14,324 bases of DNA from Acidimicrobiia bacterium (GTDB taxonomy: Bacteria; Actinomycetota; Acidimicrobiia; Acidimicrobiales; SKKL01): the NCBI GenBank assembly GCA_041676705.1, contig JBAYRL010000021.1, positions 1 through 14,324 on the forward strand. The letters run 5' to 3'. The notes under the pieces are model-generated. The model was not told the origin of the DNA. It worked only from the letters and a program-made list of their open reading frames with translations, and made no database searches. Shown here one piece after another: positions 8,404 to 14,324 of the stretch (positions are counted from its first letter, which is position 1; every line of letters begins with the position of its first letter). Both the position numbers and the translations under genes were made by a program.

Positions 8404-9875
8404 TCCCTACTTTCCCGAATTACAGTTTGAATAATCGGCTCTGCTTCTTCCACGCTCACGCCCAACGAACGCACAACTTGCCGGAGCAGGTCGGGCACAA
8501 CTTCTCCGCCTCCGAACAGCGCACATCTAACGCGGCGAATTAGCGTTTCAATCTGATCGCCTTTGGCAATGTATTCGTCCATGGCCTGCCGGCTATCGGC
8601 AAAGTCTGCATATATACTTTCCACGGGCAAGGTTCGTTCAATTGCATCGATCAATAGATTGACCTTGTCCGACTGTCCAGGCGGTAACGCCTCGATTACT
8701 ATGCCAACTAGTGGATGACTATGGTTTACGGCATACCGAATTGTCCCATCGTGAGCGAACCTCTCCCAAAGTGGGACACGGATATCCTGCGAAAGCCGCT
8801 GTCCGCGGTTTTTATGAATGTTCACACTACGCTGATAGAGCTTATCGATAATTCTCTTGAGCGCTGCCCTAACCTCAGTTGGCGGCACAGCCCGTGACTT
8901 CTTAATATCTATGGTCCACAATTCGTCCATGGAAGACTCGAAGTCAATTCGAACACGAACGTGCCTAGTGGCTTCGCTCTTAGCGATAACGCGAAACCAG
9001 TCCCCCCAAGTTAGCAGCCGCTGATTGCGATAAATATAGGCGCCTTGAGCTGCGGAATACTCACTCGCAGTCTTGAATTTGGACTTTTCCTTTGCCGAGA
9101 GTCGGGAATGGTGAGGCAAAACAAAGGCCTGCATACTGACTACATGGTTGCCAATTCGGATTCGCTCAAGTGGCAATACCTGAGTCGCCTTGTTGCTTTC
9201 AAAATACGGGTCCAGAGGCTCCAAGGGATGATGATTAACAGAAATCTTTAGCTGAGGGCTCTTCACGGGCGCTAGGAAGCGATGAAATACCAGCGAAAGG
9301 TGATCAGACACCTGATTGAGCTCTTGAAATGGCGGTGGTGACCCGCCTTCGCTTGGGCGCTTTGGTAATAAGCGATCCAATTTTCTCCATATTACCACAG
9401 TGCCACTTGGGGAAAGCGCATCAATATATGGTAAGCGTGAAATAGCCTCATCATCCAGCTCTACAACGACCCAGTCATCCCATTCATCCACCAAATCCAA
9501 GTCCCACTCGATTGCGCACCTTTTCCCGTTGACTGCGCTCACTACGGTGAGATTCCGGCATTGCGACAGAGAGGCAGTCTTTAGACCAAGCCCAAAACGC
9601 CCAAGGTCCACACTGGGTGGATCTTCGCGAACCACGCGTGCCCCATGTCGCATTGCTTGGATCAATTCCCGTCTTGTCATTCCATGGCCATCGTCGACAA
9701 TCGCCAAGGCAGGATCGTCCAGTCTTGGATCGTAGAAAATTTCAACTTTGGAAGCACTCGCTGTAATGCTGTTGTCGACGATGTCAGCAATTGCCGTCTC
9801 AATGGAATATCCAAGGTCGCGCATCGACGAAGATAGTGCGGCTGCACTTGGCGCTAGTTTGACAATCTCGCTCAT
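8379..9875 (-). CDS. GHKL (Bergerat-fold) ATPase, MutL/MORC-like
   Basis: A 498-residue ATPase of the Hsp90/MutL/histidine-kinase fold. Visible nucleotide-binding motifs are the N-box TAIADIVDNSITA with Asn35, the G1 box VDDGHGM (60-66), and the lid/G2 box GRFGLGLKTASLS (92-104). The following region (about 110-370) resembles the transducer (S5-like) domain of MutL/MORC proteins, with a conserved-looking Lys/Arg-rich segment near 324-326 (KKS). The C-terminal 110 residues are helical and unassigned. Such proteins dimerise on ATP and act as clamps on DNA. Here it would be the conformational switch for the cluster. The ATG overlaps the vsr stop by four bases (ATGA), and the 3' end overlaps the Z1 gene. 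There is no mismatch-repair MutL endonuclease motif (DQHA..E..E..). Confidence 0.93.
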   Translation of the reverse strand: MSEIVKLAPSAAALSSSMRDLGYSIETAIADIVDNSITASASKVEIFYDPRLDDPALAIVDDGHGMTRRELIQAMRHGARVVREDPPSVDLGRFGLGLKTASLSQCRNLTVVSAVNGKRCAIEWDLDLVDEWDDWVVVELDDEAISRLPYIDALSPSGTVVIWRKLDRLLPKRPSEGGSPPPFQELNQVSDHLSLVFHRFLAPVKSPQLKISVNHHPLEPLDPYFESNKATQVLPLERIRIGNHVVSMQAFVLPHHSRLSAKEKSKFKTASEYSAAQGAYIYRNQRLLTWGDWFRVIAKSEATRHVRVRIDFESSMDELWTIDIKKSRAVPPTEVRAALKRIIDKLYQRSVNIHKNRGQRLSQDIRVPLWERFAHDGTIRYAVNHSHPLVGIVIEALPPGQSDKVNLLIDAIERTLPVESIYADFADSRQAMDEYIAKGDQIETLIRRVRCALFGGGEVVPDLLRQVVRSLGVSVEEAEPIIQTVIRESRECTCTASQ

Positions 9876-10351
9876 GGAGCCTTTCGGGCGGTCACGACTT
9901 CAAGAACGCGCCGCAGGGCCAATTCTTCGGTACGTTCAATTTCGCACTCCCAAATAACAATGACCCTCCAACCTAGGCTTTCAAGCTCAAATACAGCCCT
10001 TTGGTCTCGAGAGCGCGTCTTCTCAAATTTCTCTCGCCAAAATTCGGTTCGGGTCTTTGGGAGTTTCGCTAGATCACAATCCTGATGTTGATGCCAGAAG
10101 CAACCATGCACAAATACAACTAGGCCATGTCTCGATAAAACAATGTCTGGCTTGCCAGGCAGTGTTGTGTTGTTTACCCTGAAGCGCAGGCCGGCCCTAT
10201 GCAATAGCGACCTGAGCTTCCTTTCCGGAAGCGTATCCCGCGACCGGATCCTCGACATGTTCCAACTTCGATGGGCACTCACCGAGCTGCCATCAATTGC
10301 GCTGACGCTCTCGACAGAAATTTCATTCCTAGCGCTCTTCGAATTCCGCAT
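9872..10351 (-). CDS. vsr: Very short patch repair endonuclease-like protein (Vsr)
   Basis: A 159-residue protein of the Vsr fold, the classical partner of 5-methylcytosine methylases. It nicks 5' of the T in T:G mismatches formed by deamination of methylcytosine. Conserved elements aligned from memory with the E. coli enzyme: SRIRSRDTLPERKL with Glu43 (its Glu25), LPGKPDIV with Asp69 (its Asp51), and HGCFWHQHQDC with His82, His87 and the zinc ligands. The motifs TRTEFWREKFEKTRSRD and LGWRVIVIWECE follow. The position of E. coli Thr63 is Val here. About 20 residues precede the usual start. GGAG lies nine bases before the ATG at 10351. As first gene of the coupled operon with a methylase downstream, it may either repair methylcytosine damage or be the system's nickase. 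Confidence 0.93.
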   Translation of the reverse strand: MRNSKSARNEISVESVSAIDGSSVSAHRSWNMSRIRSRDTLPERKLRSLLHRAGLRFRVNNTTLPGKPDIVLSRHGLVVFVHGCFWHQHQDCDLAKLPKTRTEFWREKFEKTRSRDQRAVFELESLGWRVIVIWECEIERTEELALRRVLEVVTARKAP

Positions 10352-10394
10352 TACCTTCTGCTCCAGCTGCCTCTCACGCTATTGCCGGACATCA

Positions 10395-10416
10395 TCGTGT
10401 ATGTGCACTTACACGA
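10395..10416. promoter_or_regulatory. 22-bp near-perfect palindrome upstream of vsr, candidate operator
   Basis: Arms tcgtgta (10395-10401) and tacacga (10410-10416) surround a self-complementary core gtgcac (10403-10408). The only failure of symmetry is one T:T pair at 10402/10409. It is centred about 55 bases upstream of the vsr ATG, within the region where the promoter of the whole cluster must lie. A dimeric repressor or control protein is the natural reader. I could not fix -35 and -10 boxes with confidence (TTGTCT on the minus strand just upstream is a weak -35 candidate). Confidence 0.5.
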
Positions 10417-10579
10417 ATCTAACAGACAACTAGGTTTGCCCACGTTGCCATCAGAATATGGAGTCAATATGGGAGGCGCAACAAGACACCGAAGTGCTAT
10501 ATAGCTCCACGGTCACGCGTAATAGATCTTCACATGAGTGCTCGCGTGCCCACACATTAGAAAAGAGGAGTGGCACACC

Positions 10580-10690
10580 ATGGCCTATATACTGGCTAAA
10601 TCGATTCCGCTCGAGCGCAGCCCGACCTTCGCAGACATACGGCAACTGGGTTTCGACAGGCTCCTCGCAAGTAACTTGCCCCAGAACTAG
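10580..10690 (+). CDS. Short ORF of 36 codons with good ribosome binding site, possible gene remnant
   Basis: The ATG at 10580 is preceded by AGAGGAG with nine bases of spacing, a better start signal than most genes here have. The product begins MAYILAKSIPLERSP and ends after 36 residues at TAG 10690. The same frame resumes after two stops with FGEELVRLPKPTHRW and runs to a TAA at 10778-10780 inside the downstream hairpin. That suggests a once longer gene of about 66 codons, now interrupted. I recognise no family. It is transcribed away from the defence operon. Confidence 0.3.
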   Translation: MAYILAKSIPLERSPTFADIRQLGFDRLLASNLPQN

Positions 10691-10765
10691 ACGAGCTGAT
10701 TTGGCGAAGAACTCGTTAGGCTGCCGAAACCGACGCACCGCTGGGCTGAGCCCCAAGTCAATTGT

Positions 10766-10789
10766 GCCGCCCCGGCGTAACGGGGCGGC
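10766..10789 (-). terminator. GC-rich hairpin after the lipoprotein-like gene
   Basis: A nine-base perfect stem (gccgccccg with cggggcggc) closes a six-base loop. It lies 54 bases past the stop at 10843 of the minus-strand gene, as expected for a transcription terminator. No run of T follows on either strand, so termination may be inefficient, or the hairpin may serve as a 3' end stabiliser for transcripts from both sides. Confidence 0.5.
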
Positions 10790-10842
10790 CCGAATTACAA
10801 CGCACTAAAACTACACCTAGCAACCCAAGACCTGCGCCCGCA

Positions 10843-12063
10843 TCACGGACCAACCAAACCCCAAACCGGCGAGAACTCATAGGTCGTCCGCAGCTGCACC
10901 ACGTCCACGCCAACGGACACAACCTCTACCCTGTTCCAGCCGAACTCGAGTTCCAGATCCGCGTGGCCAGCGCTAAGAGAGCTTCCGAGAATGCCCGAAA
11001 CGGGGCCCGTGAACGACACCGTAACGTCGCGGTCGGCGTAAACCAGCATCACGTAGTTACCGGCGCCAGAGGCCATAGCTATCCTGCCTAACGCCCTACT
11101 CGGGTCGTGGTGCCAGCCCGGCATGCCCGCTTCGCCTACGGCGTAGCCGAACGGGGCAGCTATCAGGCCAACAGCCTCCGGTGGGTCGAAACTGACGTTA
11201 CTGCTATCCAGCGCACCCGGGTAGATCTGGTCGAAAGGCACCATCACCGCGGTGGTTTCCCCGAACCCCAGCCACTGGTTCACGTACAACTGAGCCGAGC
11301 CGCCAGGGGTGTAATACGCGTGCCAACTGGTGGGGTTGGGGTCGTTCAGGTACTCGTGCTCCGCGGACCACGACACACCCGAGATCTCCTCCACCTGCCC
11401 ACTAGCGGTGATGAACCTTGTCGGGCTGTGCTCGAAGGATTCCGAACCAGTCGCCGCCCGGGCCGTGAGCACCCAGTCGGTCTCCACACCGCTCCCGTAG
11501 TACATGAAGTTCCAGCCGGGCTCCAAAGCAACGTCCATCGCGTACTCTCGCGCGTTACTTGTCCAGCTGGCTTTAGCGCTAACGGCCTGGTCGGCGAAGA
11601 CGGGAACCATGCTGGTTTGCAGGTCATCCGTCCGAATCCAACTCAAGAGAGTGTGCGACGCCAACCGGTTAACGCCGAACTCCATGTTGGGGTTGGTCTG
11701 AAATACCCCTATGGAGTTCGCGACCTTGATGCGCGCCGCGCTATTGTCCACCTCGATGTCGCCCGCGGCGACCGCGTTCCCAGTGTGCCAGGCGAGGTAC
11801 GCCCTGGGGTCAAGCGGCGGGTCCTCTGTGTTCAGGTCTCGAGCATCTAGCTGGAAGCCGATGACACCACCCGAGCCCACCGAGAAGCTCTCCTCGATGT
11901 ACCTGCGGATCAACTGGGTGCCGTTGAACGAGCGGGCTTCAAGAACCCAGATGCTAGTACCCGCGTCGTAATCGCTCGCCCCGAGCACCGCGTTCACGTT
12001 CAGCTTGTAATCGTAGTCCGTAAGCCCGCGGGGCTGTTCGCCCGAGCTACCGCACGCCGCCAC
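10843..12063 (-). CDS. Secreted lipoprotein-like protein with GWN motifs, signal peptide interrupted
   Basis: The open frame gives 406 residues from GTG 12063. It begins V-A-A-C-G-S-S-G, exactly what the lipobox and mature start of a lipoprotein look like, but the signal peptide itself is missing. An in-frame TAG (12067-12069) lies two codons upstream. Beyond it the frame reads a plausible hydrophobic leader from a TTG at 12114 (LLYRLTAASQALLST). So the gene is either inactivated by an amber mutation, carries a sequence error, or makes an unexported product. The body is beta-rich and aromatic, with two related GWN motifs (about residues 183-185 and 375-377) each after alternating hydrophobics, hinting at two similar beta domains. 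I do not recognise a function. Composition is that of the GC-rich flank. A terminator-like hairpin follows. Confidence 0.75.
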   Translation of the reverse strand: MAACGSSGEQPRGLTDYDYKLNVNAVLGASDYDAGTSIWVLEARSFNGTQLIRRYIEESFSVGSGGVIGFQLDARDLNTEDPPLDPRAYLAWHTGNAVAAGDIEVDNSAARIKVANSIGVFQTNPNMEFGVNRLASHTLLSWIRTDDLQTSMVPVFADQAVSAKASWTSNAREYAMDVALEPGWNFMYYGSGVETDWVLTARAATGSESFEHSPTRFITASGQVEEISGVSWSAEHEYLNDPNPTSWHAYYTPGGSAQLYVNQWLGFGETTAVMVPFDQIYPGALDSSNVSFDPPEAVGLIAAPFGYAVGEAGMPGWHHDPSRALGRIAMASGAGNYVMLVYADRDVTVSFTGPVSGILGSSLSAGHADLELEFGWNRVEVVSVGVDVVQLRTTYEFSPVWGLVGP

Positions 12064-12113
12064 AGACTAGGTGCTGAGCAGAGCCTGGCTCGCGGCGGTT
12101 AACCTATAGAGCA

Positions 12114-13256
12114 ATGCCCCGCCAGTTCATAATCGCCCGCAACCCAGTTCCGAACTCGCGCCTGCCGCTCTTGTTGAGCCTCCCGCTGGCGCCGCGCCCG
12201 CTGCTGCTAGCCACCCGGGCTGACTGGCCGGTCGATAAGGACCTCTACTGCCACGAGTTAACCGAGTGGCCAGAGGGAGCCGAGGTGCTGGAGAGCGTGC
12301 CCGTCATCAGCTGTCAGCGGCGCGGCAGCTCCATCGAGCTCGTGCTGAACCGCCCGCAGCGGCGGCGCTCTCTGTTCGTGTTCACCGCCAACAAGTACGG
12401 TAACCGCCTGGTGTTCTGGCGCAGCGAGCGCTCCATGCGCGCCACGCGGCCCGGCGTGCGGGCGCCGCAAGCGCGCGGGCTCGACGGGCCCATGCGAGTC
12501 GTCATCGACACGCGCGAGCGCTACCCGTGGCGCTTCGCTACTAACCCGGTCACGGTCGAGCGGCGGCGCTTGCCGGTGGGCGACTACGGCGTTTTTGACG
12601 GCGACGAGCTGGCGGCGGTGGTCGAACGCAAGAAACTCAAAGAGTTCGCCGCCGCAGCGGTGAACGGGCAGCTGGCTCTGGCTATGGCGGAACTGTCCAC
12701 AATGCCGCGCGCAGCGGTGGTTATAGAGGGGCGCCTAGGCAAGCTGCTCTCAACAGACGAAACGCGTGTGCGGCCAGGCTGGCTGCTGAACCTCACGGCC
12801 GCGCTGCAGGCCGCTTACCCGAACGTGCCCCTGTTGTTTGCGGAGTCCGGGCCGCTCGCCGCGGACCTCACCTACCGGTGGTTATCGGCCTGCATGAACC
12901 TGCGCCGCGCCGCGCACCGCGGCCGCTCCGCAAGCGAGGCGCTGGGCGACGTGCTCACCGACCAGGGCGCCGGCGGTGGGCCGCTCTTCGCGCCATCGCA
13001 GCCCGCAATAACCGGCCTGCTCGACGGCAGAACCGTGAGCCGCGAAGATGCGCCGCTCGACCAGGCAGGCCGTCAGGCGCTCGCCTTAGCGCACGTTGCC
13101 GAATGTGGCGCGATCACGGTGGCGGAGCACGCGGCACGCTGCGGCATCACTTCGCCGACCGCCTCGAAAGACCTGCACGCGCTGGTGGCGGAGGGGCGCC
13201 TGGTGGCGCACGGCCGGGCGCGGGGACTGCGGTTCGAGGCGGCGCAAACGTCGTAG
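12114..13256 (+). CDS. ERCC4-type nuclease domain protein with C-terminal helix-turn-helix
   Basis: A 380-residue, strongly GC-rich gene. The middle carries the XPF/ERCC4 nuclease signature: VVIDTRERYPW (Asp132, Glu135), LPVGDYGV (Gly156-Asp157), VVERKKLKEF (Glu171-Arg-Lys173), and the following strand AVVIEGRLGKLL (about 201-212). This is the metal-dependent active site of structure-specific endonucleases. The C-terminal 60 residues (about 318-375) form a probable DeoR/winged helix-turn-helix: ITVAEHAARCGITSPTASKDLHALVAEGRLV. The first 125 residues are unassigned. ATG 12114 is only 50 bases from the divergent lipoprotein-like gene and has no strong ribosome binding site. It may process branched DNA in repair or belong to another mobile element. 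Its composition says it is not part of the AT-rich defence cluster. Confidence 0.85.
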   Translation: MPRQFIIARNPVPNSRLPLLLSLPLAPRPLLLATRADWPVDKDLYCHELTEWPEGAEVLESVPVISCQRRGSSIELVLNRPQRRRSLFVFTANKYGNRLVFWRSERSMRATRPGVRAPQARGLDGPMRVVIDTRERYPWRFATNPVTVERRRLPVGDYGVFDGDELAAVVERKKLKEFAAAAVNGQLALAMAELSTMPRAAVVIEGRLGKLLSTDETRVRPGWLLNLTAALQAAYPNVPLLFAESGPLAADLTYRWLSACMNLRRAAHRGRSASEALGDVLTDQGAGGGPLFAPSQPAITGLLDGRTVSREDAPLDQAGRQALALAHVAECGAITVAEHAARCGITSPTASKDLHALVAEGRLVAHGRARGLRFEAAQTS

Positions 13257-13297
13257 GTGTGGCCCTAGCACCGGCCTGCGTCGACCATGATGTAGGA

Positions 13298-13438
13298 ATG
13301 GTACGCAAGCAGTTCTACCTTGAAGAAGATCAGAACCTGGCGCTTAAGCGTAGAGCGGGCGAGCTGGCGGTATCCGAAGCCGAGGTAATGAGACGCGCTC
13401 TGGACGCAGCGCTGGGTCGCGGTTCAGCGTCTACCTGA
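13298..13438 (+). CDS. Short CopG-like ribbon-helix-helix protein, probably truncated
   Basis: A 46-residue product starting VRKQFYLEEDQNLALKRRA after the ATG at 13298: one beta strand, then two helices (about 11-22 and 26-40), the ribbon-helix-helix layout of small dimeric DNA-binding proteins. The ribosome binding site is poor (TAGGA directly abuts the ATG). After the TGA at 13436-13438 the same frame stays open for 36 codons and still looks protein-like (LARSALEAFFANTENILSQQ). The gene was therefore probably about 80 residues and has gained a stop. No toxin gene follows. Function could be a repressor or antitoxin. Confidence 0.6.
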   Translation: MVRKQFYLEEDQNLALKRRAGELAVSEAEVMRRALDAALGRGSAST

Positions 13439-13532
13439 CTCGCCCGCTCGGCCCTGGAAGCCTTCTTCGCTAACACCGAAAACATACTCTCGCAACAGCA
13501 GGAAGCACCTACCCGCGCCAACAATCTCACAA

Positions 13533-14324
13533 CTGAAACGCCGCCGTAGCCCCAGCACGGGCGGCCCGCAGCCCGGCCCCGGAACCAGCGCGCCCACCAT
13601 CAGCGCCGTGGCGCCGGAAGTAGCCGCCAGGGGCCAAGCGTTCACGGTCACGGGCACCGGCTTCGGCACGGCTGAAGGCACGCTTACGGTCGGCGGAGTG
13701 CCTGCCAGCATCACCTCGTGGGGCCCCACAAGCATCGAAGCCACGGTGCCAGCAGACGCCGCCAACGCCTGGCAGGACGTGCTCGTTACCACCGCAGGCA
13801 GCGCCATCCACCCCGGCCCGTTCGTAGGCGTTGCCTACACGGGCACCGACGCTGACCTGCAGGCGTTCCTCAACGCTCAAGAGGCCGGCACGGCCGTGCT
13901 ACTCGCGGCTCGCACCTACGACTTAACGGCGGGCGCCGCTGCCCTTACGGTCACCAACCTAGAGCTTCACGGACGCGGGGCCGACGCAACCCGCCTGCAA
14001 CTGGACGCCACCAACATGTTCAGCAACGAGTTCGACCACTCCCTCAATTACGACCTGCAGGTCCTCGACTCCACCATCGCTGGCGCCACCATCCAGGTCT
14101 ACAGTTACGGCAACACGCTGTTCGACACGGCAACCGTGGACATGGCGTCAGGCGTGCGGCTCATCTTCTACCTGGGCAGCCTGGCCTTCCGGAACAGCTC
14201 CGTTACGGGCGACGACGTCGACCTGGGCTCCATCACTGGCGCCGAGAGAACCGATTCGGTAGTCGTCGCCACATACGACACCATCTGGCTGCGCGGCGAC
14301 AGCGTCAACGTCATCACAGGCAGC
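13533..14324 (+). CDS. TIG/IPT domain plus beta-helix protein, start unclear, cut by window edge
   Basis: The frame is open to the window end. From about 13551 it reads a Gly/Pro/Ser linker, then an IPT/TIG domain (VAPEVAARGQAFTVTGTGFG and on, about residues 20-100), then repeating beta-rich rungs typical of a right-handed beta-helix (LHGRGADATRLQL and later segments). Such proteins are extracellular surface or polysaccharide-binding or cleaving proteins. There is no ATG, GTG or TTG in frame upstream of the TIG domain back to the stops at 13386-13391. The nearest positions are a CTG at 13533 (followed by KRRR) and a GTG at 13608 that would cut the domain. There is no signal peptide. The N-terminus has probably been lost by deletion or frameshift, or its start is non-canonical. 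Confidence 0.65.
   Translation, partial: MKRRRSPSTGGPQPGPGTSAPTISAVAPEVAARGQAFTVTGTGFGTAEGTLTVGGVPASITSWGPTSIEATVPADAANAWQDVLVTTAGSAIHPGPFVGVAYTGTDADLQAFLNAQEAGTAVLLAARTYDLTAGAAALTVTNLELHGRGADATRLQLDATNMFSNEFDHSLNYDLQVLDSTIAGATIQVYSYGNTLFDTATVDMASGVRLIFYLGSLAFRNSSVTGDDVDLGSITGAERTDSVVVATYDTIWLRGDSVNVITGS

Noticed and set aside
10451..10808. Overlapping ORFs on both strands of the right junction (about 100-116 codons each)
   Set aside because: The two frames oppose each other, neither has a ribosome binding site or a recognisable domain, and the plus-strand one runs through the terminator-like hairpin.
780..10842. CRISPR array, tRNA genes or attachment repeats at the island borders
   Set aside because: I looked for regularly spaced repeats, cloverleaf sequences and shared border sequences by eye and found none.
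11107..11850. 247-codon plus-strand ORF
   Set aside because: It lies wholly antisense to the lipoprotein-like gene, is Arg/Val/His-rich as expected for the complement of a GC-rich gene, and shows no domain.
12878..13297. Long plus-strand frame leading into the ribbon-helix-helix gene
   Set aside because: This part overlaps the ERCC4 gene in another frame and is an Arg/Ala/Pro-rich shadow. Only the part from ATG 13298 looks like a protein.
10580..13549. Stop-codon reassignment (TAG or TGA read as sense) to explain the interrupted flank genes
   Set aside because: The methyltransferase, Z1 and AIPR genes end at TAG, and the GHKL-coupled vsr, DUF4420 and ERCC4-side genes use ordinary stops at the expected lengths, so local mutation or sequence error is simpler.
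13424..13880. Minus-strand ORFs of 117-127 codons at the right end
   Set aside because: They are antisense to the TIG/beta-helix frame, which has clear domain sequence, and they lack start signals.

Overview
The window looks like a piece of chromosome from a high-GC bacterium carrying a horizontally acquired anti-phage or restriction island. The outer parts (roughly 1-400 and 10,840-14,324) are GC-rich and encode secreted proteins: a lipoprotein cut by the left edge, a lipoprotein-like protein with GWN motifs, and a TIG plus beta-helix protein cut by the right edge. They also hold an ERCC4-type nuclease and a small ribbon-helix-helix protein. The secreted proteins vaguely recall Deinococcota (Truepera/Deinococcus-like), but this is a weak guess. 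By eye the middle (about 830-10,350) is much poorer in GC: one sampled 60-base line at 2041 is about 47% GC, against about 80% for a line inside the ERCC4 gene.

The middle is a seven-gene minus-strand cluster. In transcription order it is a Vsr-type endonuclease (10351-9872), a GHKL/MutL-MORC-like ATPase (9875-8379), a Z1-domain helicase-like ATPase (8403-5791), a DUF4420 PD-(D/E)XK protein (5798-4824), an AIPR protein (4837-3047), a DNA cytosine-5 methyltransferase (2806-1256) and a 94-residue, possibly winged-helix protein (1118-834). The first five genes overlap end to start by 4 to about 25 bases, so they are almost certainly one translationally coupled transcript. The GHKL-Z1-DUF4420-AIPR core is the composition of the defence system known as Mza. 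Here it is bracketed by a Vsr nuclease and a Dcm-type methylase, as in restriction-modification-linked MutL/MORC operons described by comparative genomics. The likely logic is self/non-self discrimination by cytosine methylation, with ATP-driven remodelling (GHKL and Z1) licensing one or more nucleases (Vsr, DUF4420, perhaps AIPR).

The two junctions, 352-833 and 10,352-10,842, are about 0.5 kb each and lack convincing full-length genes. The right junction holds a 22-bp near-perfect palindrome 44 bases upstream of the vsr start (a good operator candidate), a 36-codon ORF with a strong ribosome binding site, and a 9-bp GC-rich hairpin that probably ends the neighbouring lipoprotein transcript. 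I found no integrase, transposase, tRNA, CRISPR array or clear attachment repeats. Several right-flank genes look damaged: an amber codon inside a plausible lipoprotein signal peptide, a ribbon-helix-helix gene stopped early, and a beta-helix gene without a recognisable start or signal peptide.
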